From Cryobacterium gelidum (GTDB lineage Bacteria > Actinomycetota > Actinomycetes > Actinomycetales > Microbacteriaceae), in the NCBI RefSeq assembly GCF_004403985.1, contig NZ_SOHL01000004.1, forward strand, positions 1-51,762: a stretch of DNA of 51,762 nt. Reading direction: 5' to 3'. The notes below the pieces were generated by a model. It saw only the letters and a list, made by a program, of their open reading frames with translations. It ran no database searches and was not told where the DNA came from. Below are positions 1 to 8,034 of this stretch, piece by piece. Every line of letters begins with the position of its first letter. Positions within the stretch are counted from its first letter, which is position 1. Made by a program: the position numbers and the translations under genes.

Positions 1-10
1 AACGTGAGAG

Positions 11-70
11 ATGAGGGCCTCCGTGGCATCGAGTGAGTGTGGTAACCCAATCGATACAGGAGGTCCTCAC
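11..70. repeat. Imperfect inverted repeat at the left edge
   Basis: Positions 11-22 and 59-70 form a 12-base inverted repeat with about two mismatches (ATGAGGGCCTCC against GGAGGTCCTCAC). Nothing in 1-442 looks like a gene: the short open frames have poor codon use and no ribosome binding site. The repeat could be the edge of an insertion sequence lying mostly outside the window, or a terminator for a gene to the left. I cannot tell which. The remainder of this 440-base stretch holds only an AT-rich patch near 340-380 that may carry the promoter of the diguanylate cyclase gene. Confidence 0.25.
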
Positions 71-448
71 CTTTTTACAACTCGCCACGCACACAACCAC
101 CGTGGGAAGAACACCTAGGTAGCCTCAGGAGATCTTGATGCGCGACGTTTTCACCCGCGTCCCTGCCTGATCCGGTCACCAGCCAGACATGCCAAACCTT
201 GGTTGCCGGGGAAGTCCTGGATGGTCGGGCGCATGCTCGCCGATACGCGTCGGGTGTGACATGGCATCAAGAGTCGAGCGAGCTATCCCCAATAGGAGGG
301 CTAGACGCGTTATATCTCCCTCGCCGCGAATTTTTCATGCTTAAGTTGAAGCAATAGCCGAAAAAATATAGGGATTTTTCTTTGCGGGGGACGCGCCGAC
401 GCGAACCGCTGATCGACTCACAAATCACAGACAGCCGGGGGGTTGAAC

Positions 449-2110
449 ATGCCGGAAACCGACGCTGATATGAGCCAAGTCGTTCCGCTGGGCATTGAAG
501 AGCTGCTCGCGCACAGCCGGCTGGCGGCCGAGAGCGGGCAGCATCGCCTGGGCGCGAAGCAGGCCGAGAGTGTTCTGGTCGACAACGGCGCAACTCTGCT
601 GCAGCAGGCGAGTGCGCGGGAGCTCCTCACCTTGCACCGGCTTCGCTTGGGCGACTACCAGGCGTCGGTCGAGCAGGGTCTTCTGGCCCTGGAGTATTTC
701 ACGGCAAATGGCGACCTGCTGGCACAGTCGAACGTGCACTGCACACTGGCGTTGGCCTTTTCGGATATCGCTCTGAATGAGACCGCGCTGCACCACGTGC
801 TGGGCGCAATCGAAGCGGCTCGAGCGTGCGGAAACCCGGTAGCGGAATTCTGGGCACTGAGTCGGTCATCGCTGGTTCACGGGGCGATGGGTGACGCCGT
901 GCGTTCGGTAGAGCTGGGCAAGCAGGCGCTGGCGCTCGCCGCGACGCTGCACGACCCAGAGACAAGTTTTGTGGCTCTGAACAATCTGGGCGACACCTAT
1001 CTCACCATGGCGCGGGCGACTCTTGCCCGCGACGAGGATGCGTCGCAACCCTTCAGCGACGGGCTGGAGCTCACCCGAGAGGCGGTGGGTCTTGCCCAAC
1101 GGCAGGGGAACACCTTCCACGAGGCGATCGCGCGAACGAACCTGGTGAGCATGCTGATCGGGTTGGGGCAGCACGACGAGGCCCGCGAGCATGGCCGTCA
1201 GGGTAAAGAATTATGCAGGGTGCATGGCTACCGCAGCCTCGAGATCGACATCGATTCCCAGCTCGCCGAGCTGGTGCGGGCGGACGGCCGGTGCGACGAA
1301 GCCACCGCCATGATGGAAGCCCAGCTCGCCGACCCCGACGTCGACGACGAACCGGCACTGCTTGCCAAGCTCCATCGGTCGCTCTTCGAGATGCACAAGG
1401 CCGGTGGTCGGTTCGACCGGGCTCTCGCGCATTACGAGCGGTGGCACGCCGTGACCCGGCGCATGACCATGCAGACGGCCGGGCTGCAGGCTCAGATGCT
1501 GATCAACACCCTCGAGATCGAACAGGCGCGCCACGAGGTGGAGAAGTCGCAACTGGAAGTGCGGGTGGAACGCCTCCGCGCCGAGGAACTCGACGACCAG
1601 GCAAACACCGATCCGCTCACCCGCTTGTCGAATCGCCGCGCGCTCGACCGAGAACTCCCGTGGATGATGGGACTCGCCCAAAAAGGTACGCAACCGCTGT
1701 GCGCGGCCATGATCGATTTCGACCACTTCAAGACGGTGAACGACCACCACGGTCACGCGACGGGTGACCAGGTACTGACGACCCTCGCCTCGATGCTGCG
1801 CGCGATCACCCGCAGCACCGACCTCGCAGTGCGGGTGGGCGGTGAGGAGTTCTTGCTCGTCTTCGCTGACACGAGCCTGGCCGACGCGACGGCGGCCTGC
1901 GAGCGGCTGGTGGCCTCCGTGCGTGACTATGAGTGGCAAAGCCTTGCACCGGGTCTGGCCTGCACGGTGAGCGCGGGGGTAGCGGCACTGGAACCCCACG
2001 AAACCGTATCGGCCTGGCTGTCTCGAGCGGATGCCGCCCTTTACGAGGCCAAGCGCAGAGGGCGGGATCGCGTTCATGCGGCCGGTACCGACGTTGCAGT
2101 GATTACCTAG
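449..2110 (+). CDS. TPR-GGDEF diguanylate cyclase
   Basis: Predicted soluble diguanylate cyclase, which condenses two GTP into cyclic di-GMP. Residues about 10-345 are helical TPR-like repeats, followed by a charged coiled-coil linker (about 345-390) and a GGDEF domain opening with the canonical NTDPLTRLSNRR. The active-site motif is GGEEF (residues 464-468). An RSTD sequence five residues upstream fits the RxxD inhibitory site, so product feedback is likely. There is no signal peptide or membrane segment, so the TPR region probably senses a cytoplasmic protein partner. ATG 449 follows a G-rich ribosome binding site; an in-frame TTG lies at 443. No EAL or HD-GYP partner is visible nearby. The activity call is firm, the signal is unknown. 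Confidence 0.93.
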   Translation: MPETDADMSQVVPLGIEELLAHSRLAAESGQHRLGAKQAESVLVDNGATLLQQASARELLTLHRLRLGDYQASVEQGLLALEYFTANGDLLAQSNVHCTLALAFSDIALNETALHHVLGAIEAARACGNPVAEFWALSRSSLVHGAMGDAVRSVELGKQALALAATLHDPETSFVALNNLGDTYLTMARATLARDEDASQPFSDGLELTREAVGLAQRQGNTFHEAIARTNLVSMLIGLGQHDEAREHGRQGKELCRVHGYRSLEIDIDSQLAELVRADGRCDEATAMMEAQLADPDVDDEPALLAKLHRSLFEMHKAGGRFDRALAHYERWHAVTRRMTMQTAGLQAQMLINTLEIEQARHEVEKSQLEVRVERLRAEELDDQANTDPLTRLSNRRALDRELPWMMGLAQKGTQPLCAAMIDFDHFKTVNDHHGHATGDQVLTTLASMLRAITRSTDLAVRVGGEEFLLVFADTSLADATAACERLVASVRDYEWQSLAPGLACTVSAGVAALEPHETVSAWLSRADAALYEAKRRGRDRVHAAGTDVAVIT

Positions 2111-2173
2111 CCGCATCGGCCGTGCCGCGCCGGCGCAGACGACGTTTGCTCCTCTGCCCGAAGGCCGCGCAGG

Positions 2174-3151
2174 TCAGGGCACGAGCACGACCTTGCCCAC
2201 GTGAGCGGATGATTCCAGCCGCCGGTGCGCATCCGCTGCATTCGCAAACGAGAATCGGCCGTCGATGACCGGTCGAAATTCGCCCGACGTGATCCACGGC
2301 CACACCGCCGCTTCGAGCGACCGCATGATGGCGACCTTTTCGGCGTGCGACCGTGCGCGCAGGGTGGTGCCCCAGTAGCGGGCGCGCTTTTGCATGAGGC
2401 GAAACGGGTCGAACGTGGCCGGTTCTCCGCTCTGGTTGCCGAGCACCATGATGCGCCCGTTCACCGCGACGGCCTCGATATTGCGCGCCGCATAGGAGCC
2501 GCCCATGATGTCGAGAATCACGTCGGCGCCTCGCCCGTCGGTGGCGGCGGTGATCTCAGCGACGAAGTCTTGCTCCCGATAGTTGATCAGAACCTGAGCC
2601 CCCAGGCTGTGACAGGCGGCAAGTTTCTCGGCCGACCCGGCGGTCACGGCGACGCGGGCATCCATGAGCCGGGCAAGCTGGATGGCGGTCGTGCCGATCC
2701 CGCTACTACCGCCGTGCACGAGCAGGGTCTCGCCGGGCGCGAGTTCGGCGCTCATGAACACGTTCGACCACACGGTGCCCAGGGCCTCCGGCAGGGCTGC
2801 GGCATCGATGAGGTCCATCGACAGCGGCACCAGCAGTGCCAGGTCTTCGTGCACCACGGCTTCGGTGGCGTAGCCGCCGCCAGCGAGCAGCGCGCACACG
2901 CGATCGCCGATGCCGAACCGGGTCACGTCGTCGCCCAGCTCGGTGACCACGCCCGATACCTCGAGACCCGGCCAGTGCGGTGCGTCGGCGGGCGAGGGGT
3001 AGTGGCCCTGCCTCTGCATGATATCCGCTCGGTTCACGCCCGCCGCAGCCACCTCCACACGGATGTCATGGGCCCCGACAACGAGGTCGGGCACGGTCGT
3101 CACGGTGAGGACGTCCGCCCCGCCGGGGGAGTTCACGATAATTGCGCGCAT
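2174..3151 (-). CDS. NAD(P)H:quinone oxidoreductase, MDR family
   Basis: A 325-residue zinc-independent medium-chain dehydrogenase/reductase of the quinone oxidoreductase (QOR/PIG3) group, expected to reduce quinones or enones with NADPH in the cytoplasm. The N-terminal GroES-like domain contains the family sequence RADIMQRQGHYP (residues about 41-52). The Rossmann domain has HGGSSGIGTTAIQLA (146-160), whose SSGIG replaces the usual glycine-rich loop. The zinc-binding cysteines of alcohol dehydrogenases are absent. Length is normal for the family. It is convergent with the diguanylate cyclase gene and 246 bases from the divergent permease gene; context gives no hint of the substrate. Confidence 0.9.
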   Translation of the reverse strand: MRAIIVNSPGGADVLTVTTVPDLVVGAHDIRVEVAAAGVNRADIMQRQGHYPSPADAPHWPGLEVSGVVTELGDDVTRFGIGDRVCALLAGGGYATEAVVHEDLALLVPLSMDLIDAAALPEALGTVWSNVFMSAELAPGETLLVHGGSSGIGTTAIQLARLMDARVAVTAGSAEKLAACHSLGAQVLINYREQDFVAEITAATDGRGADVILDIMGGSYAARNIEAVAVNGRIMVLGNQSGEPATFDPFRLMQKRARYWGTTLRARSHAEKVAIMRSLEAAVWPWITSGEFRPVIDGRFSFANAADAHRRLESSAHVGKVVLVP

Positions 3152-3306
3152 ACCCGCAGCCTACGCGCAGGGTGGGACAGGGTCGCCGGTGGCCGCGGCA
3201 CGGGCGACTCCCGCGCGACTCCCGCGCGGCCGCAGTGATCGACGCCAACATCGGGTCTCTTTCGCAGGGGACCCGGGGTGCCCCCATCGCATCGAACGAC
3301 GATGGC

Positions 3307-3360
3307 TTGACATTGCGACTCCGCCGGATAGAGTAGGTACATTGTGTACGGACACACTAT
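3307..3360 (+). promoter_or_regulatory. Promoter and dyad operator of the sugar-acid operon
   Basis: A perfect -35 hexamer TTGACA (3307-3312) and a -10-like TAGAGT (3329-3334), 16 bases apart, put the transcription start near 3341. A dyad, TGTGT-ACGG-ACACA (3343-3356), begins right there, where a bound repressor would block initiation. The GntR/UTRA protein encoded at the end of the same operon is the natural candidate binder. An AAGGAG ribosome binding site follows at about 3385-3390. The hexamers and the dyad are seen directly; the repressor assignment is inference. Confidence 0.6.
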
Positions 3361-3397
3361 CCACGGGCATCGCCGCCCCTAGCTAAGGAGATTCGCC

Positions 3398-4435
3398 ATG
3401 GTAGCCGAATCCAAAATCGTCAGCCGAGTGCCTTTGTTTGACGGCATGAACCGCATTCCCGGTGGGCTGATGCTCATTCCGCTTATTCTCGGCTCGGTTG
3501 TCGGCACGTTCTTTCCCGGCTTTCTCACCCTGGGAAACTTCACCACCGCGCTGTTCCAAGCCAGCGCGCTTCCCCTGATCGGCCTGCTGATCTTTGCGAC
3601 CGGCATGCAAATCACCCTGAAGACGTCCGGTCCGGTTCTTGCCACCTCCGGAGTCCTGCTGCTCTGTAAATCCATTCTCCCGGCCACCATCGTCGTGCTC
3701 CTCGCCCAGATCGTGGGCCTCGACGGAATATTGGGTGTCTCGATTCTCGCCCTGCTCGTCACCATGGACAACAGCAACGGCGGTCTCTGGCTCGCCTTCA
3801 CCGGACGCTACGGTGACGCCCGCGACCGCGGCGCTTACATGGCATCGGCCATCAACGACGGGCCATTTTTCTCGATGCTCTTCCTCGGCGTCGCCGGCCT
3901 CGCCAACATCCCCTTCCAGCTGCTTCTGGCGGCCGTTATTCCGCTGTTGATCGGCATTCTGGTGGGCAACCTCGACCAGAAGTGGACCGAGATCATGCGC
4001 CCGATTCCGAACATGATCATCCCGTTCTTCGCCTTCGCGCTGGGTACCGGCATCAACCTGCAGAACGTGCTGGCCGGCGGGCTCTCCGGCATCGTCGTGG
4101 GCATCGTCGCCACCCTGTTCACCGGCGCACTCGCCTACCTCGGCTACCGCTTCATTCTGCGCCGCGGCAATAAGTCCGGCATCGGCATCGCTTCGGCCAC
4201 CACGGCCGGTAACGCGATCGCCACTCCGGCCATCATCGCCCTGGCCGACCCCACCTTTGCGCCCTACGTCGAGGTTGCCACAGCCCAGGTCGCGTCCGCA
4301 GTACTCGTCACCGCGGTTTTTGCGCCCTTGCTGGCCTCCTGGGTGCTCAAACGAGAGGGTGGCCTGGTCTCCAACGAGCCGGAGACCGAGTCGTCCGGCG
4401 ACACGGTGTCGATACGCACGATCGAGCACTCGTGA
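3398..4435 (+). CDS. KdgT-family 2-keto-3-deoxygluconate permease-like transporter
   Basis: A 345-residue polytopic membrane protein of the KdgT family (proton symporters for 2-keto-3-deoxygluconate and related sugar acids). About ten hydrophobic segments are visible. The family-typical stretch MDNSNGGLWLAFTGRYGD is near residues 123-140, and a conserved segment around NDGPFFSMLFLG follows. ATG 3398 has an AAGGAG ribosome binding site eight bases upstream. It is the first gene of an operon with a DUF1537 kinase and a PdxA-like dehydrogenase, so its physiological substrate is more likely D-threonate, D-erythronate or a similar C4 acid than 2-keto-3-deoxygluconate. Family call is strong; substrate is inferred from neighbours. 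Confidence 0.9.
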   Translation: MVAESKIVSRVPLFDGMNRIPGGLMLIPLILGSVVGTFFPGFLTLGNFTTALFQASALPLIGLLIFATGMQITLKTSGPVLATSGVLLLCKSILPATIVVLLAQIVGLDGILGVSILALLVTMDNSNGGLWLAFTGRYGDARDRGAYMASAINDGPFFSMLFLGVAGLANIPFQLLLAAVIPLLIGILVGNLDQKWTEIMRPIPNMIIPFFAFALGTGINLQNVLAGGLSGIVVGIVATLFTGALAYLGYRFILRRGNKSGIGIASATTAGNAIATPAIIALADPTFAPYVEVATAQVASAVLVTAVFAPLLASWVLKREGGLVSNEPETESSGDTVSIRTIEHS

Positions 4436-4474
4436 CCGGCCACCGCGGCATCCGTCACGATCACACCCGACGCC

Positions 4475-5863
4475 ATGACTGAACCCCGCCCGAACGCCGT
4501 GGCGCACCCGGCCCCACCCGCAAGCCCGACGAACGCCGACCATATTGCCGTGGGTATCGTGGCCGATGATCTCACCGGTGGCGGTGATTCCTCGGTGCAA
4601 TTTGCCCGCGACGGATGGCGCACCCGGCTCTTGCTCACCGCGCCCGACAGCGGGCTCGCGAGCCACGGTACAGTTCTCGCGGTGGTGTCCGATGCCCGTG
4701 CTCAGCCCGCCCCGCTCGCCCGGCTGAGCACGGCAGAGGCCGTGGTGGCGCTGGGGAATGCGGGTGTCAATCGGCTGCTGCTCAAAATTGACTCGACGAT
4801 GCGCGGATCGGCCCACGGCCAAATTCTGGGCGCGCTCGACGCCTGGCAGAAGCTTCACACCGCAGCCTTCGCTGTGGTGTGCCCGGCCTATCCGGCGATG
4901 AATCGAACCGTGCAGAACGGTCGGGTCCTGGTCAACGACCAGGGCGTTGAGACCACGGCCGCGGGTACCGACCCGGTGACGCCGGTGACGACGAATCTGC
5001 TTTCGGAGTTGGTGCCGGGAAGCGTGCACGTCGCCCTCGGCAGCGGGACCGCTTCGGACCACGCCAGGCAACTGCGCGTAGCGGCCCAGAACCCGACCCG
5101 CGTGGTCACGGTCGATGCGGCGACGGATGCGGACATCCTGACACTGGCCGAAGCGGTGGTCCTGCTCGGGCCGGAGGCCATTCCCGTCGGGAGCGCCGGG
5201 CTTGCGGTTGCGCTCTCGCGAGTCTGGTGCCGTGACCTCGCCGTCCCCGCAGAGCCAGCACCGGTGCGGGCTGCGCGTGTCGTTGTCGTGCTCAGTTCAC
5301 TGCACGATATCTCCCGGTCTCAGTACGATCATCTCGTCGGTGTCACCCCGCCGCAACACGTGCGCACATTCGCGCCGAGCCTCAACGTGTTTCTCGAACC
5401 GGGTGCGATCGGCCGCTGGATTGCCGGTGAACTGGCTGCAACCCCGCACCTTCCCGCTATCGTGATCGTGGCGACCCCGTCGGAGCGGCCTGATGCAGCC
5501 ACTGCCCCGACGATATCCGAAACGGCGACCGAAACGGCAACCGTGGTCATCGCCGACGGGCTCGCGACCATCACCGCAGCGCTGTTCGCACACCGTTCCG
5601 TGGGCGCCTTGGTGCTGATGGGCGGCGAGGGCGCGCGGGCCGTGCTTAATCGTTTCGAGGCCGGTGCCATCGTGGTGACGGACGCGATCCGCGAGGGAAT
5701 TCCGGTGGGTCTGATCGACGGCGGCCTGGCCGATGGCCTCACGGTTGTCACGAAGGCCGGCGGCTTCGGTGCCACCTCGTCGATTGCCGACATTCTTCCC
5801 CAACTCCTGGCTGACCACGTGCTCAGCCCCACAGCCAACCCGAACACTGGAGTACACCTATGA
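4475..5863 (+). CDS. dtnK: Four-carbon acid sugar kinase (DUF1537; DtnK/OtnK type)
   Basis: A 462-residue kinase of the DUF1537 family, which phosphorylates O-4 of C4 sugar acids such as D-threonate or D-erythronate with ATP. The N-terminal substrate domain begins with GIVADDLTGGGDSSVQF (residues 27-43) and contains KIDSTMRG (104-111), a hallmark of the family. The C-terminal nucleotide domain has VLMGGEGARAVL and a glycine-rich AGGFG before the end. The start at 4475 has a weak ribosome binding site; the gene follows the permease after 39 bases and overlaps the next gene by four (ATGA), so the two enzymes are probably translationally coupled. Pairing with a PdxA homologue instead of OtnC/OtnI points to the D-threonate/D-erythronate branch. 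The symbol is by analogy. Confidence 0.88.
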   Translation: MTEPRPNAVAHPAPPASPTNADHIAVGIVADDLTGGGDSSVQFARDGWRTRLLLTAPDSGLASHGTVLAVVSDARAQPAPLARLSTAEAVVALGNAGVNRLLLKIDSTMRGSAHGQILGALDAWQKLHTAAFAVVCPAYPAMNRTVQNGRVLVNDQGVETTAAGTDPVTPVTTNLLSELVPGSVHVALGSGTASDHARQLRVAAQNPTRVVTVDAATDADILTLAEAVVLLGPEAIPVGSAGLAVALSRVWCRDLAVPAEPAPVRAARVVVVLSSLHDISRSQYDHLVGVTPPQHVRTFAPSLNVFLEPGAIGRWIAGELAATPHLPAIVIVATPSERPDAATAPTISETATETATVVIADGLATITAALFAHRSVGALVLMGGEGARAVLNRFEAGAIVVTDAIREGIPVGLIDGGLADGLTVVTKAGGFGATSSIADILPQLLADHVLSPTANPNTGVHL

Positions 5864-6885
5864 CGCTTCCCATCCTTGCGCTCACCATTGGAGACGTGGC
5901 CGGAATCGGTCCCGAGATCACGGCCAAGACGCTCCTCGGCCACGGAGACGTTCGCACCCGCTGCGTTCCCGTCGTGATCGGCGATGAGGCGGCGATGCGC
6001 CGTGGCGTGCTCAATGTGGGCGGCGACCCGGCGGCCATTCGCGTGATCAAGAGTGTTGCCGATGCCCGTAACGAGCCCGGAACGATTGAGCTGTTGCAGA
6101 CCGGTCCGTCGCTCGAGCACGTGGAGCAGGGTGTACTCAGCGCGGCGGCCGGCGATGCCGCCTACCGTTTTGTGGTGGAAGCCTGCCGGCTCGCCCGCGC
6201 CGGCGAGGTACAGGGAATCGTCACCGCGCCGCTGAACAAGGCCGCGATGCATGCCGGGGGGCACAGCTGGCCCGGCCATACCGAGCTGCTCGCCCACGAG
6301 TTCGGGGTGAAAAATTTCTCCCTCGTGCTGTCGGCCGGGGACCTGTACTTCTTTCACCTCACCACACACGTGTCGATGCGGCAGGCGATCGAGAACATCA
6401 CGATCGAGCGCACCCTGACGGTATTGGAACTGGCTGGCGCCTTCGCCAAGTCCATGGGTAAGCCCAATGAGGTCATCGGGCTCGCCGGACTGAACCCGCA
6501 TGCCGGTGAAAATCGCCTCTTCGGAGATGAAGATGCCGACATTTTGGCCCCGGCTGTGGCCGAGGCCCGGGCTCGTGGACTAAACGTCGTGGGCCCCCTG
6601 CCCGGCGACGCCCTGATACCGGCAGCCGTGCGCGGAAAGTACAACCTGGCAGTGGTCTGCTACCACGACCAGGGGCACGCTCCCTTCAAGGCCGTCTACG
6701 GTGACGATGGAGTGAACATCACGGTCGGGCTGCCGGTCGTGCGCGTATCGGTCGACCACGGCACCGCGTTCGATATCGCCGGTCAGGGAATCGCCCGCGA
6801 GGCCAGCCTCGTGCTGTCGCTGGAGCGCGCCGCCGCACTCGCGCCCGGGTGGGACCACGTGTGGCGGGCCGCGCAGAACGCTTAA
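5860..6885 (+). CDS. pdxA2: 4-phospho-D-threonate/erythronate 3-dehydrogenase (PdxA2-like)
   Basis: A 341-residue member of the PdxA family of metal- and NAD-dependent oxidative decarboxylases. Next to a DUF1537 kinase such proteins are known to oxidise 4-phospho-D-threonate (or erythronate), whose 3-keto product loses CO2 to give dihydroxyacetone phosphate. Metal-binding histidines are visible in WPGHTELLA (H140), LNPHAGE (H214) and CYHDQGHAPFK (H269). ATG 5860 lies within the stop of the kinase gene (ATGA overlap). A role in pyridoxal phosphate synthesis is less likely, given the catabolic operon and the absence of other pdx genes here. Confidence 0.88.
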   Translation: MTLPILALTIGDVAGIGPEITAKTLLGHGDVRTRCVPVVIGDEAAMRRGVLNVGGDPAAIRVIKSVADARNEPGTIELLQTGPSLEHVEQGVLSAAAGDAAYRFVVEACRLARAGEVQGIVTAPLNKAAMHAGGHSWPGHTELLAHEFGVKNFSLVLSAGDLYFFHLTTHVSMRQAIENITIERTLTVLELAGAFAKSMGKPNEVIGLAGLNPHAGENRLFGDEDADILAPAVAEARARGLNVVGPLPGDALIPAAVRGKYNLAVVCYHDQGHAPFKAVYGDDGVNITVGLPVVRVSVDHGTAFDIAGQGIAREASLVLSLERAAALAPGWDHVWRAAQNA

Positions 6886-6965
6886 GCGCCATGACTGGGC
6901 GAGCGGATGCCGCAGCAGCGCCGGTCGCGCGGCCCGGGCGATGCCGTACTCCGGCCTACGATGGA

Positions 6966-7844
6966 ATGATGTGGCTAGATGAGGTGCCCGCCAGCGCGGT
7001 CGATTCGGCAAACGGCGCCCCGCTGCACAGCCAAGTGGGGGCGATCATCCGTTCCCACATCGTGGACGGCGTGCTGCCGCCCGGGTCGCAGTTGCCCACC
7101 GAGGCCGAGTTGCAAAATCGATTCGGGGTGTCCCGTTCGGTCGTGCGTCAGGCGTTGGCCGCGCTCAGCGCCGACGGCCTCGTGCAACGCGGTCGCGGGC
7201 GCGGCAGCGTGGTGTCGCCGCGCGGAGAGCACCATCGTCTCGTGCAGCGCATGTCGGGACTGTCCACCCAGATCTCGGCCGAGGGCGCTGACGTCTTCAC
7301 TGCCGTGCTCGCGTTAGCGCCCGAGCAGAATGCTGTCGCGTCGGCGGCGCTGGGCGCGGCTGAGGTGGTGGGCATCCGTCGCCTGAGATCTGCGGGCACC
7401 GGCCCCCTGGCGGTCATTCATACCTGGCTTCCCTCGTCGATCGGTGCTGGCCTCACGGTGGCCGAACTGACGGATGCCTCGCTACACACCGTTCTGCGTT
7501 CCCGCCTGGGCGTATCGATCGTCTCCGGGCGCCGTCAGGTGCGCGCCGTATCGGCAACGACGGCACTGGCACGGCTGTTGGAGATCGCCGTGGGGGAGCC
7601 GGTGCTGCTGCTCGAAGGTACAAGCCTGGACGAAAACGGCGTGCCCATCGAAGTGTTCTCCACCTGGCACCGCGCCGACCGGGTGGTTTTCGACCTCGAC
7701 GTGGTCGGCGCAGACGTGTCAGCCTTGGCCCCCGCACCAGCAGACGCCGGCGACCGCCCCACCCGCGCTCAGCTGGCGGGCATGGCCGCAGCTCTGGCCC
7801 GTCAGCTGCAGGACCTGTCGGTAGAAATGGCTCGAAGCGACTGA
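6966..7844 (+). CDS. GntR-family regulator with UTRA domain (HutC subfamily)
   Basis: A transcription factor with an N-terminal winged helix-turn-helix (residues about 15-80, including LPTEAELQNRFGVSRSVVRQAL) and a C-terminal UTRA ligand-binding domain (about 95-245). HutC-type GntR proteins usually repress a neighbouring catabolic operon and release DNA when they bind a pathway metabolite. It lies 80 bases downstream of the pdxA2-like gene on the same strand, so it is probably the operon's own regulator and may bind the dyad at 3343-3356. The open frame extends upstream to 6849 with an ATG at 6891, but ATG 6966 (or 6969) places the helix-turn-helix at the usual distance from the N terminus. 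Confidence 0.88.
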   Translation: MMWLDEVPASAVDSANGAPLHSQVGAIIRSHIVDGVLPPGSQLPTEAELQNRFGVSRSVVRQALAALSADGLVQRGRGRGSVVSPRGEHHRLVQRMSGLSTQISAEGADVFTAVLALAPEQNAVASAALGAAEVVGIRRLRSAGTGPLAVIHTWLPSSIGAGLTVAELTDASLHTVLRSRLGVSIVSGRRQVRAVSATTALARLLEIAVGEPVLLLEGTSLDENGVPIEVFSTWHRADRVVFDLDVVGADVSALAPAPADAGDRPTRAQLAGMAAALARQLQDLSVEMARSD

Positions 7845-7857
7845 CCAGCGGTGATGC

Positions 7858-8034
7858 CTGTGGGCCTCGGACCCACCCGCTTACGGCCGTGATTGACATG
7901 AAAGGCACCGATTTGAGCACCATGACACACCGTCCCGCCACCCTGATCAAGCGGATGAGGGGGGTCGAGTGCCATCGCAGCGACCGGCTCGCGGCCGCGT
8001 TGCCGGCACGCCCGCGGACTCTCGTGCGTAGCTG
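7858..8034 (+). pseudogene. Remnants of class I fumarase 3' end and MmgE/PrpD gene
   Basis: This stretch aligns by eye with pieces of the intact cassette downstream. Bases 7858-7894 match the last codons of the fumarase gene (ending PTRLRP-stop against PTRLRS-stop at 24316). Bases 7895-7940 match the spacer and start of the MmgE/PrpD gene, sharing ATGAAAGGCACCGA, with the second ATG mutated to TTG. Bases about 7943-8012 match 25428-25495. Bases about 8012-8034 match the gene's final codons at 25717-25740. Two internal deletions of roughly 1.06 kb and 0.2 kb explain the loss of the coding sequence. The order of fragments is the same as in the intact locus. Confidence 0.85.

Noticed and set aside
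1211..2116. Long minus-strand frame opposite the diguanylate cyclase
   Set aside because: Antisense shadow in GC-rich DNA; no domain is visible and the plus-strand gene has clear GGDEF motifs. The same applies to long frames opposite the kinase, permease and oxidoreductase genes (3383-5071, 5329-6501).
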